From Planctomycetota bacterium (lineage in GTDB: Bacteria; Planctomycetota; JAJSAM01; JAJVHW01): a stretch of DNA of 64,000 nucleotides. The notes under the pieces were generated by a model. It ran no database searches. It saw only the letters and a program-made list of their open reading frames with translations, and was not told the origin of the DNA. Position numbers and translations under genes: made by a program. Positions within the stretch are counted from its first letter, which is position 1. The number at the start of each line of letters is the position of its first letter. The stretch spans positions 62,001-126,000 of the forward strand of contig JAJRPF010000023.1 of assembly GCA_024280885.1 (NCBI GenBank), read 5' to 3'. Of the stretch, positions 1-8,900 are shown in pieces.

Positions 1-181
1 GTGCCCGCAGAGCGAGGACTCCGCAGGATGGCGGTCGAGAGTCTCATCGATGCGTCCTCTTCGAGTGGCTTGAGCTCCTTGCTGGGGCTCGAGTTCCTCG
101 ATGCGCCGCCTCTGCAGAGCTGGCACTCCGCGTGGCAACGCGGTCTTCCGACTAGAGATCGCACCGAATTGCGTAGACATC

Positions 182-200
182 TAAGACGACCGGTCGTATT
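182..200. promoter_or_regulatory. TetR-family operator, copy 1
   Basis: The core ACGACCGGTCGT (186-197) is a perfect 12-bp palindrome, and the flanking AA/TT extends it to a near-perfect 18-bp dyad. It lies 10 bp upstream of the TetR start codon. The same 19 bases (181-199) recur at 840-858 in front of the next gene. The GACCGGTC core is typical of TetR-family operators, so autoregulation is inferred. Confidence 0.75.
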
Positions 201-209
201 CTCCGACAC

Positions 210-800
210 ATGACCCGCAGGAGGCACACTGACGACGTCCGTGTCCGGCTACTCGAAGCCGGGATCGCAGCTTTCCGTGACAACGGCTTCCACGGCACGG
301 GCATCAAGGCGATCCTCGACCGCGTCGGGATCCCGAAGGGCTCGTTCTACAACTACTTCGAGAGCAAGGACGCCTTCGCTGTCGCGGCGATCGAGCACTA
401 CGCGCGGTGCATGGGCGACAAGCTTGGCGCCGCGCTCGCGGATGCTCCGAGCTCGATCGAGGGCGTGCGCACGTTCTTCCGCGCGGAACTCGACGCGTTC
501 GTCAAGGCTGACTTCGTCGGAGGCTGCCTGGTCGCCAACCTGGGCGCCGAGCTGGAGGGTTCCGCCCCGTGCCGCGCCGCTCTCGCGGCAGCACTCGGCG
601 GCTACGTCGGCGGCATCAGCACGGCGATAGCGCGCGCCCAGGAGCAGGGGGGCGTGCGGTCGGACATCTCCGCCGACGTCCTCGGTCCGCTCCTCGTCGA
701 CGCCTGGGAAGGCGCGGTGATCCGCATGAAGATCGAACGCTCACCCGCCCCGCTCGAACAGTGTCTCGAGCAAGTCCTGGACGGCTTCTTCCGGCCGTGA
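210..800 (+). CDS. TetR/AcrR family transcriptional regulator
   Basis: A 196-residue one-component repressor. Residues 1-55 form the TetR helix-turn-helix, with the GIKAILDRVGIPKGSFYNYF recognition segment and the usual F-x-SK-D continuation. The rest is a helical ligand-binding domain with a GCLVANLGAEL segment, resembling the NemR/AcuR branch that senses reactive small molecules; the ligand cannot be told from sequence. A palindromic operator sits just upstream of this gene and an identical one precedes the SnoaL-like gene downstream. The protein therefore probably represses itself and that neighbour. The ATG at 210 starts directly before the HTH, as is normal for the family. Confidence 0.9.
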   Translation: MTRRRHTDDVRVRLLEAGIAAFRDNGFHGTGIKAILDRVGIPKGSFYNYFESKDAFAVAAIEHYARCMGDKLGAALADAPSSIEGVRTFFRAELDAFVKADFVGGCLVANLGAELEGSAPCRAALAAALGGYVGGISTAIARAQEQGGVRSDISADVLGPLLVDAWEGAVIRMKIERSPAPLEQCLEQVLDGFFRP

Positions 801-839
801 CCCACCTCTCCCCGCCCGAGCCCTCTTGGCTTGCCTTCG

Positions 840-858
840 CTAAGACGACCGGTCGTAT
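840..858. promoter_or_regulatory. TetR-family operator, copy 2
   Basis: These 19 bases are identical to 181-199 and contain the palindrome ACGACCGGTCGT at 845-856. The site lies about 70 bp upstream of the SnoaL-like gene (ATG 928), where a promoter is expected. It is the likely regulated target of the TetR protein encoded at 210-800. Confidence 0.75.
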
Positions 859-927
859 CAATCAACTTGAGCCGCATTCACTCCCGCCATGTGCGCGGCG
901 CTACTCCCACCACCAGGAGCAAACTCC

Positions 928-1755
928 ATGACCGAGACAACGAGCGAGAACGTCGATCTGATCCGCCGTCTGTACACCGCATTCCGAGCTGCGGACTACG
1001 ACACGTTCGCCACGCTCTGCGCGGCCGAGATCGAGTGGATGCAGAACGAGGGGTTCCCCTATGGAGGCCGCCACGTGGGGCCCCAGGCCGTCATCGACGG
1101 CGTCTTCCTGACGCTGCCCAGGTACTGGGACGGGTTCGCCTACGACGTGAACGAAATGCTCGACGCTGGCAACCGCGTCGTCGTACTTGGCGCCTACGTC
1201 GGCACGCACCGTGAGACGGGCAAGTCGTTCCGCGCCGAGACCACGCACGTCTTTGACATCGCCGATGGGCTCGTCACGCGCTTCCGACAGTACACCGACA
1301 CAGCGATCGTCCGGGACGCGGCCACACCCGGTGCGGGCGCATCCCAGGCGGCAAGCCCCGGTCCGGCGCACGCCGACATCCTCTGCGTCATCGACCACTA
1401 CCTCACCGGGGCACGCTCGGGCTCGAGCGAGCGCATGAGCGAGGCGTTCCACCCGAACGCCACGATGTACGGCCATCTCGGTGACGAGCTATTCGGCGGC
1501 CCGATCGAGACGCTCTACGAGTGGCACGACAAGAACGGCCCGGCTCCGGACCTCCGCGCGAGCGTTGCGGTCGTCGATCAACACGGGAGCGTCGCGACGG
1601 TGCGCGTCGAGATCGACGACTGGACCGGGATGCGGTTCACCGACGCGTTCACTTTGCTACGGACCGACGGGCGCTGGCAAATCGTGAACAAGGTGTTCCA
1701 TCTGCACACCGACGGCGTGCCTCTCAATCCCCGAGCAGGGAGAGACACCGAGTGA
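928..1755 (+). CDS. tandem SnoaL/NTF2-like protein
   Basis: A 275-residue protein with two successive NTF2-like folds. Residues 1-130 are SnoaL-like (ENVDLIRRLYTAFRAADYDTF opening, FDIADGLVTRFRQYTDT end). Residues 145-265 are a second, nuclear-transport-factor-2-like unit (AVVDQHGSVATVRVEIDDW, RTDGRWQIVNKVFH). Such proteins are small-molecule binding or isomerase-type enzymes; the substrate is unknown. The start at 928 is chosen because AGGAG lies at 915-919, eight bases upstream; an in-frame ATG at 889 lacks a ribosome binding site. The upstream operator suggests TetR-controlled induction. Confidence 0.8.
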   Translation: MTETTSENVDLIRRLYTAFRAADYDTFATLCAAEIEWMQNEGFPYGGRHVGPQAVIDGVFLTLPRYWDGFAYDVNEMLDAGNRVVVLGAYVGTHRETGKSFRAETTHVFDIADGLVTRFRQYTDTAIVRDAATPGAGASQAASPGPAHADILCVIDHYLTGARSGSSERMSEAFHPNATMYGHLGDELFGGPIETLYEWHDKNGPAPDLRASVAVVDQHGSVATVRVEIDDWTGMRFTDAFTLLRTDGRWQIVNKVFHLHTDGVPLNPRAGRDTE

Positions 1756-1899
1756 CGGGGTGTGCTAGCGCGGTCGCGTAGTGTGACGGCTGCGATCGGC
1801 ACGGCCTCACCGAGCGACTCACCACGGTGCCGTCGATCGCTCCGCTGGCCGCGAGACGGACCGTGACGCGTACCCGCTCCTTGAGACACACAGGCGGGG

Positions 1900-1929
1900 C
1901 GGAGTGCCGAGACCGGTCTCGGCACTCCG
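1900..1929. repeat. perfect 30-bp palindrome
   Basis: Bases 1900-1929 equal their own reverse complement over all 30 positions, centred on GAGACCGGTCTC. It lies between the SnoaL-like gene and the next gene. No T-run follows, so it is not a classical Rho-independent terminator. The central GACCGGTC is the same core as in the two TetR operators, so it may be a terminator hairpin or a third, divergent binding site. Confidence 0.6.
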
Positions 1930-2032
1930 TGTAGTAGAAGCGTCTTCCGCGCGGCATCCGTTTGCCTGACCATCGCCAGTCAGCTTCGTTTTCCCGCCCG
2001 CGGGGGACGCGAACGCCGAGAGACTGCGCGAC

Positions 2033-2989
2033 ATGCTCGACGATGCGCTGCAGTCCATCCCCGACGTTGCCGACGTGACGATTGTGCGCGGCAACGCAGC
2101 GCCGTCCGACGCGGTGGCTGATCTGCTATTGGAGATGCCGCACGGCGCCACACGCGAGGCCGACTTCGACGCGCTCGTCGCCGCGCTGCGCGGGACCTAC
2201 CCGCACAACCTCCGCGACTTCTTCTTCGTCAACACCGACGTCGGCTCCGGCGAGCTGGGAGCGCGGTTGGCCGAGCGCGTGATCGAGGGCGATCCGCGGC
2301 GCACGGTGATGACGATCCGCAGTCGCATTCCGCGCACCTTCGTGGACTGCAATCGCATCCTGAACGGCGCGCTCTCCGACGCAAGCGAGACGGCCTCGCC
2401 CAGTGTCTCGCCCGGCGTCACCCCCGGCCTGCCGCCGTATGTGCACGACGAATACGATCGGGACCTCCTCGTCGCGCGCCACGCAGCGTACACAGACCTC
2501 GTGAGCGGCGCGATGGAGCATGTCTGTGGATCGGGTGGCACGGCGCTCACGCTCCACACGTACGCGCCGCGCAGCGTCGACGTCGAGGTCGATGAGCACA
2601 TCGTCGAGAGTCTGCACGCGGCGTATGCCAGCAAGACAGTCGCAACGTGGCCGCTGCGGCACGAGGTGGATCTCATCACACGTGATGGTGACGGCCGACT
2701 GCTCGCCGATCCGGCGCTCCTGGCATGCGTTCGCACCGCCTTCGCGGCGCTCGACATCGAACCTGCGGAGAACGGCACGTACTACCTGCACCCCGCAACG
2801 ACCGCGGCCGTGCTCGCCGCTCGCTATCCAGGCCGCACCCTCTGCCTCGAGGTGCGCCGCGACCTCCTCGTGAACGAGTTCACGCCGTTCGCGGAGATGG
2901 ACGTCGCGCCGGATCGGATCGATCGATTTGCGGCCGTTCTCGAGACCGCGTTGCGCTCATTCCGGCGCCTCGCCACGGGCACTGCCTGA
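2033..2989 (+). CDS. N-formylglutamate amidohydrolase-like protein
   Basis: A 318-residue cytosolic protein resembling the N-formylglutamate amidohydrolase (FGase) fold. Supporting segments are LLEMPHG near residue 35, FFVNTDVGS near 65, RTFVDCNR near 100, TLHTYAPRSVDV near 180, and the C-terminal LCLEVRRDLLVNEFTPFAEM. These resemble the zinc-binding and substrate-binding blocks of the family. The substrate could be a different N-acyl amino acid. No histidine-catabolism genes are adjacent, so a role in that pathway is not supported by context. The start codon is not confirmed by a strong ribosome binding site. Confidence 0.6.
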   Translation: MLDDALQSIPDVADVTIVRGNAAPSDAVADLLLEMPHGATREADFDALVAALRGTYPHNLRDFFFVNTDVGSGELGARLAERVIEGDPRRTVMTIRSRIPRTFVDCNRILNGALSDASETASPSVSPGVTPGLPPYVHDEYDRDLLVARHAAYTDLVSGAMEHVCGSGGTALTLHTYAPRSVDVEVDEHIVESLHAAYASKTVATWPLRHEVDLITRDGDGRLLADPALLACVRTAFAALDIEPAENGTYYLHPATTAAVLAARYPGRTLCLEVRRDLLVNEFTPFAEMDVAPDRIDRFAAVLETALRSFRRLATGTA

Positions 2990-3090
2990 CTCCGTGACAG
3001 CCTCGGCGCGAGCCTGGGCTCACGTCGGACGCAGTCTCCGTCTCGACCCCGCACGTGCGTCGGGCAGTGCCAGCGGTCTACCATCCCCTC

Positions 3091-4146
3091 GTGAACGCAC
3101 GACCGGCCAGCCGGCGGCGCTATCGGCTCGCCGCGGTTCTCATGCCTCTCCTCGCCCTCGTCGCGGTGGAGGGCGCGCTGCGCGCCTTCGGTTTCGAGCA
3201 TCCACTCGACCCGCCGCCGTACGAATTCCTCGCGCCAGATCGGCGGCTCGCAAGCGACGACGGCCCGACGATCACGGACCCGGATCTCTTCTGGCGCCTG
3301 CGGCCCGGGGCACACACGCCGGACGGCTCGATGTCCGTCGCTGCGAGCGGCTTCCGGACCGCATTCGTCGAGCAGAAGGCCCCGAACGTGCGCCGCATCC
3401 TCTGCCTCGGAGACTCCAGCACGTTCGGGCTCCACGTCAGCGAGTCACAGGCCTGGCCGGCGCGGCTGGAGACTGCCCTCTCCCCCGATGTCGAGGTACT
3501 CAATCTCGGGGTGCCCGGCTACACGTCGCACCAGGGGCGCTCGTTGCTCGCAAGAGTGGGCGAGGCGCTCACCCCCGACGACGTGGTCATCGCGTTCGGG
3601 GCCTTCAACGACTGGATTCCGGCGCGCGGTCGGATTGACGCCGAGCAGCAGCCTCCGCCGCTCTGGCGCCAGGTGCGCATCGTGCAACTGGGAGCGCGCA
3701 TTCTCGGAACTGCGGTTCCGACGAACGCCTCCAATTCCGGAGCCGAGACCTTGAGCGTCCTGGGCGAGATCCGAACGGCTGATTTCGAGGGGCGGCGACG
3801 CGTTCCTCTTGAGCACTTCGAGCGCGACCTCCGCGCACTCCTCGAACGCTCGGCAGCGCTTGGCGCCCGGGCGGTCGTCGTGTCGCAACCGCTTCCGTGC
3901 AAGACAGCGGCTCGTAACCCCGTCGCGCGCGCCTATGCCGCCGCCGCGCGACGGATGGCAGCCGCGTCGCAGGCGCGCTACGTCGACGGCTGGCGGATCT
4001 TCGACGAGAGCGGGCTCCCGGAGTCCGCGCTCTTCGTTGACTTCTGCCATCCGAGTCACGCGGGGCACGCACTCCTCGCGGCGGAGATCGCGACGGCGCT
4101 GACGCGCGAACCCGCGACACGGATGACCGCGGTCTCCGGTCGATAG
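3091..4146 (+). CDS. SGNH/GDSL-type hydrolase, membrane-anchored
   Basis: A 351-residue protein with an N-terminal hydrophobic segment (YRLAAVLMPLLALVAVEGAL) that is probably a signal anchor, placing the enzyme outside the membrane. The SGNH blocks are visible: block I ILCLGDSSTFG, block II-like LNLGVPGYTSHQG, block III FGAFNDW (Asn) and block V VDFCHPSHAGH (Asp/His). This predicts a serine esterase or acyl-hydrolase of unknown substrate; similar proteins often act on acetylated polysaccharides. GTG 3091 is chosen because it begins just before the basic N-region of the anchor; an upstream in-frame GTG at 3055 adds an unlikely leader. Confidence 0.75.
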   Translation: MNARPASRRRYRLAAVLMPLLALVAVEGALRAFGFEHPLDPPPYEFLAPDRRLASDDGPTITDPDLFWRLRPGAHTPDGSMSVAASGFRTAFVEQKAPNVRRILCLGDSSTFGLHVSESQAWPARLETALSPDVEVLNLGVPGYTSHQGRSLLARVGEALTPDDVVIAFGAFNDWIPARGRIDAEQQPPPLWRQVRIVQLGARILGTAVPTNASNSGAETLSVLGEIRTADFEGRRRVPLEHFERDLRALLERSAALGARAVVVSQPLPCKTAARNPVARAYAAAARRMAAASQARYVDGWRIFDESGLPESALFVDFCHPSHAGHALLAAEIATALTREPATRMTAVSGR

Positions 4147-4309
4147 ACGCCGCTCCGAGGGCGCTGGTTCGCGGCGCGACAGCGGCCGAACGACACGTTT
4201 TGGCGCCCCCCCGACGACTTCCCTCTTTACGGCGCCTCTTCGCGGTCAAAATCCCCCGCCTTGCCACCCCCGACTCGTTACTGGCGGCAAGGCCACCGAG
4301 GAGACGGCG

Positions 4310-5848
4310 ATGAGCGACCACAAGATCGACGTGAAGGCGCTGCTGGCACGGCTGGGTGTCGACGCCGACGCGCAGAACCCGGGCTTCTACGACGGCCGCT
4401 TCGAGAACGGCGAGGGCGGTGAACTCGTCAGCTGCTCGCCCGGCGACGGCGCTCGCTTGGCCTCGGTCGCGCAGGCCACGCGCGCCGACTACGAACGCGC
4501 GATCGAGACGGGCCTGTCCACGTTCGAACGTTGGCGGACCGAACCCGCGCCCGCGCGCGGCGAAGTCGTGCGTCAGATGGGCGAAGCGCTCCGCGAGCAC
4601 AAGGACGACCTCGGCGCGCTGGTCGCGCTCGAGATGGGCAAGGTCCTGAGCGAGGGCCTCGGCGAGGTGCAGGAGATGATTGATATCGCCGACTTCGCGG
4701 TCGGCCTCTCGCGTCAGCTCTACGGCCTGACCATGCACAGCGAGCGCCCGAATCACCGCATGTACGAGCAATGGCATCCGATCGGAACGGTCGGGATCAT
4801 CAGCGCCTTCAACTTCCCCGTGGCCGTCTGGTCGTGGAACGCGTTCCTCGCCTTCGTCTGCGGAGACGTCTGCCTGTGGAAACCATCCGAGAAGACGCCG
4901 CTGACAGCACTCGCGGTCTGTCGCGTGCTCGACGGCGTGCTGGAGCGCAACGGTTGGCGCGGCATCTCCAATCTGGTCATCGGCGACGTCGATCAAGTCG
5001 GCGAACCGATGCTCGATGACCGCCGGGTCCCGCTGGTCTCGGCGACCGGTTCGTGCCGTATGGGGAAGATTGTCGGCCCGCGCGTCGCGGCGCGCCTCGG
5101 CCGCTCGCTCCTGGAACTCGGCGGCAACAACGCCCTGATCGTGATGGACGACGCCGATCTCGACCTCGCGCTCGTGGCGACCGCATTCGGTGCCGTCGGC
5201 ACGGCCGGGCAGCGCTGTACGACAACGCGCCGCCTCCTCGTCCAGAAGGGCGTCGCGGCGCAGCTCACCGAGCGTCTCGTTGCGTCGTACGCCTCGATCA
5301 AGATCGGACCGCCACTCGAAGCGGGCGTGCTCTGCGGGCCGCTGATCGACCAGGACGCCGTGCAGACGTACACGGACGCCATCGCACGCATCCGGGCCGA
5401 CGGCGGCGAGATCCTCTGCGGCGGCAACGCCCTGGACCGTCCTGGATGCTACGTCGAGCCGACGATCGCGCGCGTCCCCACCGATTTCGCGCTCGCGAAG
5501 GACGAGACGTTCGCACCGATCCTCTACGTCATGGAGATCGACGATCTCGACGACGCGATCCGCATCCAGAACGATGTCCCGCAGGGGCTCAGCAGTGCGA
5601 TCTTCACCGACTCGGTGCGCACTGCGGAGCGCTTCCTCTCGGCGGCGGGTAGTGATTGCGGCATCGCGAACGTCAACATCGGGACCTCGGGCGCGGAGAT
5701 CGGCGGAGCCTTCGGCGGCGAGAAAGAGACCGGCGGCGGTCGCGAGGCCGGCAGCGACGCGTGGAAGGCATACATGCGGCGACAGACGTGCACGATCAAC
5801 TGGGGCACTGATCTACCACTGGCCCAGGGCGTCGAATTCGACGTCTGA
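4310..5848 (+). CDS. aldehyde dehydrogenase, ALDH7 (aminoadipate-semialdehyde) type
   Basis: A 512-residue NAD-dependent aldehyde dehydrogenase. Visible are the coenzyme-binding segment IISAFNFPVAVWSWN, the glutamate motif LELGGNNALIV and the catalytic cysteine in GTAGQRCTTTRRL. The last, together with the C-terminal GGEKETGGGREAGSDAWK, matches the ALDH7/antiquitin group, which oxidises 2-aminoadipate 6-semialdehyde in lysine breakdown. Length is normal for the family. The ATG at 4310 follows GAGGAGACGGCG, a good ribosome binding site. No other lysine-catabolism gene is nearby, so the in vivo substrate is inferred. Confidence 0.9.
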   Translation: MSDHKIDVKALLARLGVDADAQNPGFYDGRFENGEGGELVSCSPGDGARLASVAQATRADYERAIETGLSTFERWRTEPAPARGEVVRQMGEALREHKDDLGALVALEMGKVLSEGLGEVQEMIDIADFAVGLSRQLYGLTMHSERPNHRMYEQWHPIGTVGIISAFNFPVAVWSWNAFLAFVCGDVCLWKPSEKTPLTALAVCRVLDGVLERNGWRGISNLVIGDVDQVGEPMLDDRRVPLVSATGSCRMGKIVGPRVAARLGRSLLELGGNNALIVMDDADLDLALVATAFGAVGTAGQRCTTTRRLLVQKGVAAQLTERLVASYASIKIGPPLEAGVLCGPLIDQDAVQTYTDAIARIRADGGEILCGGNALDRPGCYVEPTIARVPTDFALAKDETFAPILYVMEIDDLDDAIRIQNDVPQGLSSAIFTDSVRTAERFLSAAGSDCGIANVNIGTSGAEIGGAFGGEKETGGGREAGSDAWKAYMRRQTCTINWGTDLPLAQGVEFDV

Positions 5849-5913
5849 ACGCAAGAACCTGGCCGGATCCACCGATAACTCAAGACGTCGGGAACATCCG
5901 CCGGAGGTGAGTT

Positions 5914-8900
5914 CTGAATCGGGACGAGCGTCGTTGCCATCGATGCGGGCGCAACGCGCCCGCGGACGACGCCTCGTGCGCGCACTGCGGCGCGGTTCTG
6001 GCTGCGATCTGCCCGACGCCGGGGTGCGAGACGACGTTCCGCAACGACCTAGATGCGTGCCCCGCATGCGGGGAGTACAGCGAACCCCACGTCTACCGAT
6101 CGCCGTTCACGATCCGTCGCATCGTCTTCGCCTCCGTCCTGCTCGCAGGGCTGATCGGGGCTGGTGTCTGGACGTACAAGCGCCAGTCGCGGCCTACGCC
6201 CTGGCGCACCTGGACCACGGCTGACGCGGCGTACCGCGACGGCCGCTTCGCCGACGCAGAACTCCTCTTCGCTCGCTACGTCGACGAGTACGGCCCGCGT
6301 GCGGACGCGTTCTACCTCCGCGCTCTCTGTCTCCTGCAGCTGGACCGAAGAAGCGAGGCCGAGCAGTTCTTTCGCCGCGCGTTGGAGCGCGAGGAGTCGC
6401 ACATTCCGGCTCTGGTCGCGCTTTCTCACTCCGCCATGGAACGTGGCAGCATCACAGACGCACTCCGCTATGCGCAGGCGACACTTGTCATCGAGCCGAC
6501 CAACGCGCAAGCCCACGTCGTGATCGGCAGCGTGCTCTCGACGCCCGGGCTACTGGACGTCCAGCGCGCACGCTGGCACCTCAAGCAGGCGATGGCGGAC
6601 TCCGACGTCTCGCGGCTGGCACGCGTACTCCTCGCCGAGCTCACGCTGACGACAGATTGGGCGATGGCCGGCGGCGAGCGCGAGATGGAGTCCAAACTGG
6701 CACTTGCGACAGCTGCCGACGAGTCACGTCGGCGGTTGCGTGCCGATGACCAACGCCCACTCCCCGAACGCGAGCGCATCGAGCTACAGATGTTCCTGGC
6801 ACGCTGCGCGCTGGCCGGCGGGGATCTCGACGAGGCGGGCCAGCGTCTTACGCTGGTGCAGCAAGATGAGCCGAACCGTCGAGGACTACGCGGCATGCAG
6901 GCGCGCGTATTCTGGCTGCGAGGGCTTGAGGGACAGGCCAAACGTGAATTCGACGCTGCGCTCGAAGCCGATCCCTCGCCAATCAACGCGTTGCAGATCG
7001 CGGCGTTCTACGAACGGGTCCACCAGCCGGCACTCGCATTCGAGGTGATCTCCGCCGCGCGCCTACGTCACCCGGACGACTTCACACTGCGCCTTCACGA
7101 GGCGCGTGGCCTGATCGATGAGGGCAAGACGGCCGAAGGCGAGGCGCGGCTCCGCGACCTCCGTGAGATGGCACCTGACGAGAACCAGGTCAGCATCTGG
7201 CTCGCCGACGCCATCCTCCGCGACGGGGGACGCCGCGACGAAGCCGAGGCCGTGCTACGCGAAGCGATCGACCTCACGAGCGCGGACCCGATGGCAGCCC
7301 TGCGCCTCGCCGACCTCCTCCTCGACCCGCGCGGCGAGGACAACGTGGCGGCGAACGACGTCGCGGAGGCGCAGGCGATCGTGGACCGGTACACCGCCGC
7401 GGAGGGCCGCGAGCCGCCGTTGGTGCCCGACTCCCCCGCCGACATCTACGCCGGGTACGTGCGCGGGAAGGCGTTGCTCGTGCAGCGACAGTTCACCGAG
7501 GCGATCGCGGAACTGGGACGCATTGCCGACCGCAACCCCGAGGACCCGTTTCCACATCTGCTCCTCGCGCGTGCTCACGAGGAACGCGGAGAGTACGTTC
7601 TCGCTGGACTGGAACTGACGGCTGCACTGCGCACCGGCGCGACGACGCGCGACGTCTATCTGCGCCGTGCACGTGCCAACCTCGCGCGCATCGACGGCGC
7701 TCCGGAAGTGGCGGCCGAGGACGCGCTGCGCGCGCTCGCGCTCGACCTGGGGTCCACCCAGGCACGCATCGTTCTCTCGCGTGCGTGGATGCGGCACGCG
7801 CCGCCGGAGACGGAGCGCGCCGAGAAGATGCTGCGTCAAGCTCTCGACGAAGTTGGCTCAGATCCGGCGCTGCGCCTCGAACTCGCGCGTGTGCTCGTCC
7901 TCGCGGGAAAGCACGCAGAAGCCGATGCGGAGGCGCGAGCGCTCCTCACCGCTGTTCCCGAGGCGATCGCGGCGCAGGCCACGGAGCTACGGGCGGCCAT
8001 CGCCGATCTGAACACCGGGGAACATTTGTCGCCCGCGGCGCGCACCATCTTCGAGGAGGCGTTACGCGCGCACGCTGACAGTGCAAGATGGCACACGCGG
8101 TTCGCGCTGTTGATGCTGCGCGCTGGCGAACGTGACGCCGCCGAACGCTGGGCGCGCATCGCGATCGAACGTGACGCACATGCGACGCGCCCGCGCCGCA
8201 TTCTCTTCGAGTGCGTCGTCGGTAACGACTCGACATTGGACGAGGCACGGGACATCGTGACGCACCTGCAGGAGACCGCACCGAAGGCAATCGACTCCGT
8301 CTACGTGAAGGGCAAGCTCGCGTTGCGCGACGCCCGCAATGCCGAAGCCGTGTTCTTGCTCTCGGAGGTCGTGGAGCGCGCGCCATTGGATCTCGAAGCG
8401 GCGTACTTCCTCGCACGGGCGCTGGCCGACGAGGGCGACCTCAAGGCGGCGCGCCGCGTTCTGGAACGTGTGATCCGCATCCGCCCGTCGTTCGTCGAGG
8501 CGCGCGTGGAGCTAGCCGACGTGGCGTTCCGCGAGGGGCGCGCGGCATTGCGCGACGATCGACTCGAGGAGGCCCTCGACGCGTTGCACAGCGTCCTGGG
8601 AACGGACGCGCGGCACGTCGCCGCGCGCGCGGCGATCACCGAGACGTACCTGCGCGCAGCGGCGGGCGGCGACGCTCTCCTGCTCGCGCGGGCGCGCAAG
8701 GAGGCGGATGCGTTGGTGGCCGTGCTGGAGTCGCGTCTCCGCGCAGAGAACGCGAGCGGCGAGAGCTTCGAGAGCGTTGCGGGGCGAACCCGACTGGGCG
8801 CGGGCCTGACTCTGCTGGGAACGGTCGCCGAGGCGCAACAGGATTGGGGCGCAGTCGTCGACGTGGCCACGCGCCATGTGGAACTCTATCCGGACGACCT

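Noticed and set aside
1-213. 70-codon + strand ORF at the window start
   Set aside because: It overlaps the TetR operator and start codon. It has no ribosome binding site visible and no protein-like features.
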